Part shown: positions 12,083-21,407 of the stretch, one piece after another
How the letters are laid out: each line of letters begins with the position of its first letter
How positions within the stretch are numbered: the first letter of the stretch is position 1
DNA from: Moniliella sp. 'wahieum'
Taxonomy: Eukaryota; Basidiomycota; Moniliellomycetes; Moniliellales; Moniliellaceae
Length of the DNA: 64,000 nt
Assembly (NCBI GenBank): GCA_003971905.1
Contig: RSEE01000001.1
Span: forward strand, 1,054,001 to 1,118,000
Reading direction: 5' to 3'
Program-made: the position numbers and the translations under genes
The notes under the pieces: generated by a model
The model's input: the letters and a program-made list of their open reading frames with translations, nothing else
Database searches by the model: none
What the model was told of the DNA's origin: nothing

Positions 12083-13314
12083 TTAGATCTCAATCGTTTT
12101 GCGTGCTTTGATTTTCTTGGTGGCTCGTACGGGAGCAGTGTAGGCGAGGTGGTTACCATACAGGTTCATCTCTACAACCGCAGTCGCCGTCTGGATGGAC
12201 GTGGCGGGAGCGAGGGGATCTGGGCGACGAAGATCGTACCCCGCTTGGGCAAGCCTAAAATAGTCGTCAGTAACGGCACACAGTGAAAGAAAAACCGTAG
12301 AGTCGAGAGGGCACGCACGTCGTACAAGAGGATATTCTTTTTTCTCTTTGCGTCTTTGTTAGTCCCAGACTGGCCATGAGAGCACACGTCCTCGTCCATC
12401 CATTCGGGCGTCCCCAAGACCAAGGTATGCTCCGTCTCCATAAGAACGATACCATGGATGCCCCGCATATCAGCGCAGGTGCTGTCAGCGACATATACGG
12501 CAGCCCCGTCCAGTCGGCTTTGGAAAGCGCACCGGCCGCACCGTGGGCAAGTTGTGAGGGGATGGTTAGTGGGCGTGCGCTCCCCTCGGCTACACCATCG
12601 GGGACATGAAGCCGACCCCCCTGCAGGTCTCTGGGTGTCTTCAAACAAAGGGATCAAGCGCTCCTTGCTCAGCGGCGATTTCAAGCGAGCGCACCGTAGC
12701 TCCTTCCTGGAGACGAAGCATATCTTGAATGTACCCGACCCAGAGATGGTGGGTCTGTAAAAGAAGTGAGTTGGTAGCAATCATCTCCACATCCTTCGTA
12801 GTCAACTTGTTCGGACGTTTAGCATGAGACGTGGACTTTGTTTGAGCTTGACGTTGCTTCCCCTTCCGGGACGGGCATTTACCCCCCTAAGTTCACTCTG
12901 CTCTCTTCGGGCCTCGCGGCGGCGATCCTTCTGCACCCTCCGGAGCCGCTTCTGGAGTGAAGTCTCCTGTGCACTCCCGGCCGGGTTCGATGGACGAGGG
13001 CGGTCCATCCTGGCCAGTTGAAGAAACCTGTCCCGGATGCGATCCACATGCTGAAACGCCTCTGCTGGGGATCCCTCAAGAGGAGGAGCAACGTGAGTTT
13101 CGTTCGCCGCCACCGCGCTGCCTTCGGCGGCACTTGCAGGAACCAAGCTGGGGTCGAAGGCATGCACAGCGGAAAACAGCTGCTCCGCCTCATAATTGCG
13201 TGAGGCACGTAAAGCATCCAGCAGTGCTGTCCGTGCCAGGTATTCCGCTGGAGTTTCGGTCGTGCTCATAGGTGGTGGTAAGGAATCCAGCTGGGTGAAT
13301 GTTGGCTTGGCCAA
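12083..13314 (-). CDS. POP4: RNase P/MRP protein subunit POP4 (Rpp29)
   Basis: Pop4 is a core protein of RNase P and RNase MRP, binding the catalytic RNA in the nucleus or nucleolus during tRNA and rRNA processing. The first exon (from ATG 13314) starts MAKPTFTQLDS and includes a basic linker KRLRRVQKDRRREARREQ. It is followed by LTTKDVEMIATNSLLLQTHHLWVGY pieces (about 12800), then the UPF0086/Sm-like core: LDGAAVYVADSTCADMRG-IHGIVLMETEHTLVLG, LPKRGTIFVAQIP (after an intron at 12255-12318) and the signature end MNLYGNHLAYTAP plus RATKKIKARKTIEI, stop TAA at 12083-12085. Two or three frame shifts lie between 12800 and 12200. The transcript may begin far upstream: a chain of spliced non-coding exons with snoRNA-like introns runs into this start on the same strand. 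Confidence 0.87.
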
Positions 13315-13805
13315 GGACTCTTTCCCACTTTTTCACCCTCAGTTTCATGTTTCAGGCCCTCCAGGGGGGCATCGGCCATCGGTCGACGATCGATGGGATA
13401 TTGATGCCTGCCATTTTTTGCATTGAAATTTCAGGTTACAAGACCGATTTGTAGCCGCACCTACGGCCCACATGTGCAATCCCTCCCATGCCCATGCGAC
13501 CTCCAAAGATTGGGGAGGTTGTAGCGGCGGTACAAGGCGAAACACTCTCCACGTCAAGTGCTCGCACAAGAGCCTGGTACAGTGTCTACGCGGAGCTAAC
13601 ATAGTAATGGCAAGGGAATTTGACTACTTCATGGACCAGTCGTGATGGTGTACATTGGCACAGTTACATGCTACAACGGGGAATGATGGACGTACCTAAT
13701 ATGAGGGGAGCCTTGTAAAGCTCTCGGTATTGATCTGGGCGGGGCTGTCCAAATGAACACAAAAGGGTGGCTGTCAGCAACATGATCTCAACAAAAGAAG
13801 TCGAG

Positions 13806-13896
13806 AAGAATCAGAGAAGTGCCCGGAAAAAATTGGGTTACGGGCCTTTTCGGCAGCAGTTGTACGCAGACCGTCGTGATAGGATCATCATGAAAG
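13806..13896 (-). ncRNA. C/D snoRNA, host intron 3
   Basis: A perfect box C ATGATGA (complement at 13885-13891) and a box D CTGA (complement at 13811-13814) are about 75 nt apart inside one intron. TCACGACGGTCT (complement of 13868-13879), just after box C, is an exact 12-base complement of the 25S rRNA A-loop neighbour AGACCGTCGTGA (yeast sequence from memory). This is the best of the three candidates. No closing stem is obvious. Confidence 0.6.
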
Positions 13897-14034
13897 GACA
13901 AGAAAGAAATGCTTACCATAGAAACGTTGCGAATGGGTACAGTAAACACGCAGAGGGTGCCATGACTGGTCTGAGAGTGTGGTCAGCACGTCGAGTCCAA
14001 GAGCCTTCAGTGAAATGCTCATGAAACAGCCTTG

Positions 14035-14130
14035 TTGTCCTCAGCAGGTGGTGGCCCCTTGCAGTGGGGCACACCTCGGACGGTAATTCCAAATTGTTAA
14101 TCCTCGCGAGGGTGAGGGAATCAGAGGCAT
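14035..14130 (-). ncRNA. C/D snoRNA-like element, host intron 2 (snR77-like guide)
   Basis: TGGAATTACCG (complement of 14081-14091) pairs with the universally conserved 18S rRNA stretch CGGTAATTCCA. A CCGA sequence follows one base later and can act as a D' box; counting five bases back puts the target on the U of GCGGU, the site methylated by yeast snR77 (Um578). A final CTGA (complement at 14041-14044) can be box D and a TGAT (complement at 14120-14123) a weak box C, flanked by CCTC/GAGG that could close the stem. Assignment to snR77 is inference. Confidence 0.45.
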
Positions 14131-14249
14131 TGCTTACCAGCAAGTAAATAATACATGGCGAATGAACGGTATGCAGCTGGGGAAATATGCAGCCGGGGTG
14201 AGCCTGAGAACAAACAGCGTTAGCGTGGTGTCCAAGTGTAAGCACCGAG

Positions 14250-14330
14250 GAAGCGTCAGGACCGAAATGGATCGCGAACCCATCGACCGCGAGACTCTAG
14301 TTTGATAAAGTGGTAAAATCATCCGACAGG
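14250..14330 (-). ncRNA. C/D snoRNA-like element, host intron 1
   Basis: The element has a box C-like GGATGATT (14316-14324) and box D CTGA (complement at 14256-14259). Between them lies TCAAACTAGAGTC (complement of 14293-14305), which is an exact 13-base complement of the conserved fungal 25S rRNA stretch GACTCTAGTTTGA, as I recall it from yeast. The box C is imperfect and no clear D' box follows the guide, so the methylated base cannot be assigned. Confidence 0.5.
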
Positions 14331-14445
14331 AAAGCAACCAGTACACACCTTAGATGGTATGGGTATCTTGAGGGAACAGCCCCTGCTGTGGGGCTGATGC
14401 CCTTCGCAGGGCGCTTAAGTAGGGACAAACGCTGTAGGTGGTTGG

Positions 14446-15030
14446 TGGCGAACGGAAGAAAAAGGGGTTCAAGAAAAAAAAATTAGCCAGGACGGGAGGG
14501 GCAGCAGAGGGCGGAGTGCATTGCACCGTTACAAATTCCGCCGGTGCGGCCTCCACTGCAATTGTAACCCTACAAAACCGATGTTGCGACCCGTGACGCA
14601 TGATGCATGATCATGCATGCATGCAGCAGAGGCAGGTGGTTGGGATGGATCTGAATGAAATTGGAGCGGCCTTAGGTCTTACGTCAGCGTGGCACGCACC
14701 AGCGATTGCTGATGCGACGATGCGACGATGCGTCGATTGGAAGCCAGGCGGTGGATGCCAGGCGTTTGACGTGGGCGCTGCCTGGGCTGGCAACCCCGAG
14801 CCCGGTCGAGGCCAGTCGGGGGCGTCGGCCAGGCCGCAGGCCATGCCAGCCACACCAGACGCACCAGCACACCCCAGCCACCCCCGGCGGTGCATCTCAG
14901 ACCATCCAGGCTGCTTCGCTTCTGCCCCACACCTTCGCTCTCCCCCCCCCGCCACCACCTCCCTCTCTTTCCCTGCGCGCCGCCGCCCAGGCCGCGCTGC
15001 GGCCCCCACCCCATCCGTGCCCCTGCCGCG
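14446..15030. other. Divergent promoter region of NTO1 and the snoRNA host
   Basis: No gene seen. It contains TGATGCATGATCATGCATGCATGC at about 14601-14624 (overlapping ATGCAT palindromes) and a long C/T-rich tract (about 14930-15000) just before the NTO1 start, as is common in fungal promoters. Confidence 0.5.
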
Positions 15031-18000
15031 ATGGTGCGCCCGCGCCTAACGCCCGCCTCTGCTTCTGCTTCTGCGGATACCCCAGCTCCCTCCTCAACCC
15101 GCCCTCATGATGGGCCAGCTGGCTCGGGCAACAAGGGTGTTGGTGCCGTGCACGCCTCCCATGCCCACCTCGCCCTTCCTAATGTCCGATGGAAGCGTAT
15201 CCCTCGGGCTGCCGCGCCTGAGCTAGGGCCAGCTGGTGTGACCGACCAATGTGCGATCGCTTTTGGCTTTAGCAACTCCCTCCTGCCCCCTGCACACCAG
15301 CCACCTGCGCCTCCTGCCCCGGTCGAGTACGATATGGACGAGCAGGACGCCCAATGGCTGCGTCACCAAAACGAAGCCCGAAGCAAGTCCAACTTACCCC
15401 CTGTTTCTCCGGAGGCATTCGAGCTCTTCATGGACCGCTTCGAGCGCGAGTGGACAGTTTTGATGGTATGTTACCCCTACCCTGGTGTGCATGTTAGCAT
15501 GGCTACTAACTCTCTCTTCAGGCCCGTGCTCGCGAACATGTGTCTGGTGTGAATGGCGCCGCCTCCACTACTGGAAATGTGGCTACTTCGTCTATGCCCT
15601 CCCCAATGGGAACACATCCGCTGAAGAGCTGGCAGCTGATAATCCCGATCTTGAGGCTGCCGAAGGAGCCGAACCGGACGAGGACCCATCCCGCTGCGCC
15701 ATCTGTGACGATGGCGAATGCGAGAGTAGCAACCAGATTGTCTACTGCGATGGATGCAATCTTGCCGTGCACCAAGTCTGTTATGGCATCCCCTACATTC
15801 CCGAAGGGCAATGGCACTGTCGTCGCTGTGACTCGGGTAATGGGCGAGTGCTGGAGTGTGGACTGTGTCCCCACAGCGAAATCCCAATCGACCCCCCTGT
15901 GCACCTGCCTATTGCAGTCGGACAAAGGCTTCCCCATCTTCCAATTTCGACCTCACGTCCTGGCCTCGACGCTGCGTTGCGAGAAGCTGCTTCAGAGCAG
16001 ACCCTTCCTGCCCACGCCCTTCCCTCTACAGAGCCGCCAACATCCTTGACTGCTTGGAAACAGACGACGCAAGGTTCCTGGGTTCATCTCTGTGCACTTT
16101 GGATTCCAGAGACAGAGATCGCCCCAGCTCGGCAGCCCTACATGGAGCCGGTTCAGGGTGTTGAGAGGGTGTCACGGGAGCGGCGTGCCTTGACATGCTA
16201 CCTCTGCCGTTCCCCCCTGGCTCGCACCGGAGCAAGACCGCACCCCATCGCATGGCGGGAGCGTGCATTGAGTGCGCCCACCCGCCTTGTTTGTTGGCTT
16301 TCCATGTGACGTGCGCACGCGCCGCAGGTCTACTCACCAAGGTCACTCGTCGCTTTGAGCACGAGGACGAGGACGAAAGCGATGCTTGGAAAGTCTGGTG
16401 TCACCGCCACTGCCCTGCTGGGCATGAGGTGCATGGATCCTATACCGAAGCCGATCGGGAAGCGATCTTCAGCGTTTTGAGATCGGAGCCAGTGATCGTG
16501 CCCGACTTGGCGCTTGCCAAGCGCAGTCGAACCGCATGGGATACACGAGTCCATGCGCGCCACACTCCGGCTCAAGGCACGTTGCAGGTCTTGACCCACA
16601 CGCCTGTAGCGAACGCATACATGATCGATCGCGTGCGGGCCTATGTTGCCCGCATGCCACTTTCGACTGAAGGGTACCGCATCTCTCCTGAAGAGATGAG
16701 GGAGGACAAGTACCGCTTCATCGTTTTGGTGGCCAAGTACTGGGCGCTCAAGCGACAAGCCGGCAGAGGGCGCCTTTGATTCGCAGATTGATTATTGACC
16801 CTGTCGTGCTGGGAGACGCATCACCGCCGTTCCCCCCTCATCCCGAGTTCCCACCTGCTCTGCCCTTGGGCCTTACTCGCAGGAAAGGGCGCAAGATTCT
16901 TCCCCCCGCCGAGCTGTTACGGTGCAAGTGGCAGTACACAAAGCCACAGAGGCGATTGGCCGTGCTCTTTCAGGCGTTCTGTCATCTCAGGAAAATGAGG
17001 TCTGGTCGCGGATCAAGGAACTATCCCAGGGCCCTTTCTCCTCTTTTACCCAGTTCACATTTGCAGTGCAGAGATGCTTGGGTCGCTTGCCACTCACAAC
17101 GCGAGCAGTGGTGGAGACGATCTTGTTGGCCGCCAAGCCATCTCAGCCTAGTTCCCGTGGGACCGTAGCGACAAGAAACTATTGCGCCCAACCAGGCCTA
17201 CCCCTGTCTCGTGAGACACCTCTCACCGCCCCCCGACGACCCTGGATCGAGAGTGACGTCTATTATCGTTTACTTCGCGCGCCTCCCCCTCTTCTTTTGC
17301 CCAACATTCTGCACGATCCCAAGCCGGCCACACAGCACACAGAGTCCGGCCTAACAGTTGCAAATGAGCCGTCCACAACCGCGCATGTAATGGCAGCCGC
17401 GGCAACGCTCGCGTTGCCATTGGGCCCGGTGCGAGCCCCTATCAGGAGTCTGACATTGAGGGGCAACCTGACATTGAGGATGAAGCTGACATTGAGGGAG
17501 GAGCTGGTATTGCGGAGCAAGCTGACATTGAGGGGCACCTGGCATTGAGGGGCAACCTGGCATTGAGGGGCAACCTGGCATTGAGGGACAACCTGGCATT
17601 GAGGGGGAGGCGGACATTGAGGAGGAGGTGGACATCGAGGGGGAGGTGGACATTGAGGGGGAAGCTGGCATTGAGGAGGGGGCTGGCATTGAGGGTGAAG
17701 CCCGTCCTGAGGAAGCCCCTCATACTCGGGGATTAACCAATGTCGAAGATGAAGTTCATGTTGGGGACGCCGCCGGGATGCTGCTACTCTGCTGCTGTTG
17801 CCCCGGCTGCTACTTTTGCGGAAGCTGAAGCGGATGCCGATGCCGATGTGGAAGAGGATGCTGATGCCAATGCGGAAGCGGATGCTGAGTCCAATGCGAA
17901 AGCGGAGGCCGATGCGGCAGCGGCAGCGGGTGCGGCAGCGGATGCGGACGCGGAAGGGACGCGGATGCGGACGCGGATGCGGATGCGGCGGATGCGGATG

Positions 18001-19550
18001 CGGATGCGGATGCCGACGCCGATGCGGATGCGGATGCCGATGCTGAAGGTGAAGCTGAGGGCGACGACTGGTACGAGGTGCCACAACAGACCGTCCCCTA
18101 TATCTTCAATGAGGCACCCGTCGGCGATGCACATTTCGCCACGGACACCAGACCCGGTGGCCGAGGTGACATGCCTGGCTTCAACACATCGACACAGGTC
18201 AACCCTGGTCCCTATCTGGAGACACCGGCGCACCCGCCACCGATACCGCCATCGTCATCATCGCAACACTTTCTTCAACAGTCTCCTGAACGCACACCTT
18301 TCCATCAGCAGCAGCTTTTCCAGCCTGGCAACTCTGTGCCATCCTATGCTGTTCCAGTGTGCAGCGTGGGTTCCGAACTCGCGCCCTTAGTAGCCTCATC
18401 TCTTCAGCCGGCACAAATGGAGTTCCTGCGTACATCATGACACACGCGCACCGGACTGGAGGATCGCGAGCCCCAGTGCTGGGTCGAACAGCAACATCGC
18501 AGGCACCCTTCCCCGCCGCCTTGGATCAGAGCCAGGTGCGGTGCATTCAGGCGAATTTCGTCTCCCCACCGTGGGAAATGATGTACTGGCACCATTCGAT
18601 TTTGCTCCATCATCTGCTTCTCCCATTCCCGAAGTGGGTGTATTATCCTCTCAGTCTTACTCGCTATCCGCCTCACAACAGGTCCATGTCCCTCACACCG
18701 CGTTCGTTACTCGCTTTCCTTTCCCGCCCCTCTCCCAACCCGGTACTTTCAGCTGTATGCCCAGCGCCGAACATTCTGGCGCCAACTCGCCTCTTTTTCA
18801 TGACGGAGCAAACACTATGGAAAGAAGTCACCCTGTTGGGACATGACTATGGGTTCAGCCCTTCCTGCACCCGTCAAGTTTCCGTCCAGAAGACGGACGC
18901 AGCCGGACTTCCTCCCCATGGCAGAGACGGAGGGAGGGGGAAGGCTTTAGGGACGAGCTGGCGCCCAGATGCGATGGGTCCGTTTTCGCACAGACCCTGA
19001 TCGCCAAACTGCCAGCCACGCGCCCAACGGTACGCCAGCGGATGGACCTCTGGATCAAGCGACTACGCCTTTCTCCCTTCCCCCCTGGCAGTCCGACATG
19101 TATGGCGAAAGGAACGCCATCGGTCCAGTAGAAGACACAGATCCACCATTTCCAATTACGGTCCCGCCTCCCCCAATCCGCAAAACCTATTCCCGTCGTC
19201 GATCGTCCCATCTTGCCAGAGGAGAAGAGGCAGAAGAGATTACTTCGCCTCAAAATCGGGGGCCATCTCCAAGGAAAAGAGCTCGACACTCGTCTCCAGC
19301 GGCAGAGCTGGATAAGCCACTCACAACCGAGGAGCAGGCTCCACTCTTTGCTCCCACTCATGTGACTTCTTCCACCAGTGGTAGCAACCATTCCAGCCGA
19401 TTGGGGCGGCACAAACGAGGTACGACGAAAGCATCGACCGCCAGTCGTGCAACTATCACTCAGGGCAAAATGTCGCCCGCGTCTACTTCCACACAAATGC
19501 CACACCCAGGGGCGCGAGGGACGACGACCTCCCCCCTCCCTAAGGTCTAA
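15031..19550 (+). CDS. NTO1: PHD-finger/EPL1-like chromatin protein NTO1 (BRPF type)
   Basis: Nto1 is the scaffold of the NuA3 histone H3 acetyltransferase complex and reads histone tails. From ATG 15031 (GCCGCGATGG context) comes an EPL1-like motif: EYDMDEQDAQWLRHQN and SPEAFELFMDRFEREW. After an intron (15466-15521, CTACTAAC branch) come PHD1 with CAICDDGECESSNQIVYCDG and NLAVHQVCYGIPYIPEGQW, a knuckle, and extended PHD2 with WVHLCALWIPE, CIECAHPPCLLAFHVTCARA and WCHRHCP. Then YRFIVLVAKYWALKR, the conserved post-PHD helix. No bromodomain was recognised. The rest (about 17450-19550) is low complexity: DIEGE-type repeats, an Asp/Ala repeat, then Ser/Pro-rich sequence with an RKRAR-like basic patch. 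Several frame shifts occur, so the extent after 17200 rests on continuity of the low-complexity protein and on the stop at 19550; a separate second gene is possible there. Confidence 0.82.
17455..17710 (+). repeat. Degenerate 15-18-bp coding minisatellite (DIEGE/GIEGQP)
   Basis: GACATTGAGG or GGCATTGAGG recurs about 14 times with 15- or 18-bp spacing, coding units such as DIEGE, GIEGQP and EADIE. It lies in the NTO1 tail and changes frame once inside, which may be an array-length error. Confidence 0.85.
17815..18060 (+). repeat. GCGGAT hexamer array coding Asp/Ala repeats
   Basis: GCGGATG-, GCCGATG- and GCGGAAG-type hexamers repeat through about 240 bp and code an Asp/Ala/Glu-rich stretch that reads DADADVEEDADANAEAD in frame before DWYEVPQQTVPYIFNEAP. 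In another frame the same array would read Arg/Met repeats, so the acidic frame, which continues into a non-repetitive sequence, is preferred. Confidence 0.85.
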
Positions 19551-20015
19551 CACGGAAGCAGAGTTGGCGCGGCCCCACTCCCAACGTATGGGATAACTTC
19601 AATAACTAGTACCCGCAGTAATCGTAATTTCTCCCACATGTTGTGTTTAGCTCTGAAGACGTAGCAGCGATTGTAGACGTCTTCTTTTGGTAGTGACGTT
19701 TGGCCTTCAAAACGATGTCCGTTTTCTCTTGGCCTGAACTTCACCACTCCCACATCAGCACCAGCACACAAACCCTTAACCACGCCCTACAGATGTCCGA
19801 GAACAACACACCACTTTGGCTCCTATTACGGTGCGAACGGGGCGGCATCGAACAAGACAGTATAGCGTGCGGCATGCATTTGATTTCCTTGAGATGAGCC
19901 CACCTGGCTGGGGGCGGTGCCGTTGTCAAGGATTACGGCGAGACAGAAATACGAATGGAAGAAGGCGTCTGAAACAGGCGTGAGGGCGGGGGGGGGGGCT
20001 GAGACGGGATGTTAC
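19551..20015. other. Convergent 3' flanks of NTO1 and the nuclease
   Basis: No gene, tRNA or repeat seen. A run of 11 G lies at about 19988-19998. Confidence 0.5.
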
Positions 20016-21407
20016 TCAGTACACTTGGTTGTACTGGGGAAAAGCGACCAAGGCCTCGTCCAGAAGGATCGAGTTGAGCAGGCCAGCAAGACGAACTCCT
20101 GACTTGGCCAATTGCATCTGGATCACCTTGTCGGCATTAATGTGGTCGAGGTACTCCCCGCCCAATTCAGGCAACGGCGGTAGGGGAGGCTGCGGTTGAC
20201 CAGGATTGGGGCTGGGACGACGACGACGACGACGACGACGACGTTCTAGATCCACCTCGTCATGGTGGCACCCATACTCCTCCTCTTCCTCGTCCGGTTG
20301 AACGAGAGCGTCAAGTTCCGCCTCCTCCTCCTCGCTCCGTGCGTCGGCTAAGCTGACAGCTTCCGGGACCGGATCAGCAAAGCCATACTTGCATACCAGA
20401 GGGTGGGACTCCCATGTCCAACCCAATGCGCAGATCGTGTCTTCGGCATCCCCCACGGCCCAGTGGGGCGAAAGAACAATCTGCTTTTCCGGTCGTGCCG
20501 CTGGCGTGATCGGGGGCAACGGGCAGGAAATCCACGCATCTTGTTGTTTCGAGTCCCACCAGGCCGGCGGGTCGGGCTGCCCCACCAGTGCCGGCTGCCC
20601 CAGACCTTCATGCAATACCCAGCGCACGTAGGCATCGTACGTGCTCCCCCGTAAGGCAGACTCGATTCGGGCCGAACGGAGCGGGGCAGTGTAGTTGCCC
20701 AAGGACCGCATTTGCGAAAGCAAAATCTGGCTGTCCCAGACCGAATGCAGGCGCGCCTTGCGCCCTTCAAACTGGACCCAGATATCGTTCCCGCCGCGTG
20801 CGCGTCCAGTAAGGTGGAACGGCTGGCTCATGTCGCCAACCAGGTGGGTGACCATACGTAGGGCAAAGTCGCGGGTGGCGGGGAAGGGGACCGAGGGAGG
20901 CGTCTCGCCTGGGGGAGAGGGGGATGGCGAGGTGGGATCGGCGAGAATGGAGGTATAGTTGTACAGGGCGGTGACAACGTTGCGTGGATTGACAAATCCG
21001 TGTTCTCCATACTCGCAGTGAGCCGGTGGCGCATCCAGCGTCGGATTGATGTAGTGCAACGACGACGACCAGGGAGCCCAGCGGTGGATCGTGTCGGGCC
21101 AGGGGGACAGGGGTGCCAAGTGGCAGCTGGCACGGAGGAGGCAGACGGCGTCAGTAGCTGTGGAGACGGGGGCGGTGTGGGAGGGGGGGACGCACTGCTT
21201 GTGAGGAGCACCGCGGGCCGGGTACTGGCTCTCATACGCGGTGAAGGCAGGGAGGATGGTGCAGAGATACGCGCGGACGGCGGGGTGGAGCTGCGTCTGG
21301 GCGATGGTGCCGACGATCATGTGGCCATCGCGGCCCCACGCCCAGGCAGGCGTGGCCACGCCGGAGACCCATGCTGCTGCGAGCAGCGCGCAAGAAATCC
21401 ACCGCAT
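20016..21407 (-). CDS. Secreted S1/P1-type single-strand nuclease
   Basis: These zinc nucleases cleave single-stranded DNA and RNA and 3'-phosphomonoesters outside the cell. The frame is intact. I use ATG 21407 because it gives a signal peptide (MRWISCALLAAAWVSGVA) ending just before WAWGRDGH; the frame stays open 56 codons further upstream to 21575. Metal ligands are all present: the Trp after the signal peptide and GRDGHMIVG, DTIHRWAPWSSSLHYIN, then HLVGDMSQPFHLTGRARGGNDI and RLHSVWD. The last helix LAKSGVRLAGLLNSIL ends the domain. Before that helix is an unusual insert of about 80 residues: an acidic Glu-rich patch, then HHDEVDLE, nine to ten Arg from a CGA/CGT triplet repeat (20217-20243), then a Pro-rich stretch. 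There are NYT sequons (for example in YNYTSIL and GNYTAPL) that could be glycosylated. Confidence 0.95.
   Translation of the reverse strand: MRWISCALLAAAWVSGVATPAWAWGRDGHMIVGTIAQTQLHPAVRAYLCTILPAFTAYESQYPARGAPHKQCVPPSHTAPVSTATDAVCLLRASCHLAPLSPWPDTIHRWAPWSSSLHYINPTLDAPPAHCEYGEHGFVNPRNVVTALYNYTSILADPTSPSPSPPGETPPSVPFPATRDFALRMVTHLVGDMSQPFHLTGRARGGNDIWVQFEGRKARLHSVWDSQILLSQMRSLGNYTAPLRSARIESALRGSTYDAYVRWVLHEGLGQPALVGQPDPPAWWDSKQQDAWISCPLPPITPAARPEKQIVLSPHWAVGDAEDTICALGWTWESHPLVCKYGFADPVPEAVSLADARSEEEEAELDALVQPDEEEEEYGCHHDEVDLERRRRRRRRRPSPNPGQPQPPLPPLPELGGEYLDHINADKVIQMQLAKSGVRLAGLLNSILLDEALVAFPQYNQVY
20217..20243. repeat. (CGA)n triplet run coding poly-Arg
   Basis: Nine GAC/CGA units on the + strand; in the nuclease they read as a run of Arg next to an acidic patch. 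Confidence 0.9.

Larger units (their letters stand above)
13440..14445 (-). ncRNA. Putative snoRNA host exons (possibly 5' leader of POP4)
   Basis: On the minus strand four consistent introns can be drawn: 14204-14348 (GTGTGT..TCTCAG), 13971-14137 (GTAAGC..CTCTCAG), 13745-13916 (GTAAGC..GGACAG) and 13596-13695 (GTACGT..GTTAG). The exons between them are only 40-70 nt and carry no conserved protein, while the first three introns each hold a C/D snoRNA-like element. This is the layout of a snoRNA host gene. POP4 starts at 13314 on the same strand, 281 nt beyond the last acceptor, so these may be its 5' UTR exons. A spliced 42-codon frame starting MYYLLA (14157 to about 13588) might be an upstream ORF. 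Two hairpins (GCCCT..AGGGC and AGCCCC..GGGGCT) lie at about 14379-14415 near the first exon. Exon ends are predicted by eye. Confidence 0.5.

Noticed and set aside
15485-19550. Programmed ribosomal frameshifting in NTO1 or other genes
   Set aside because: Breaks occur in almost all genes, at unrelated sites, and polyubiquitin shows simple loss of one base each time. Sequence error explains all of them.
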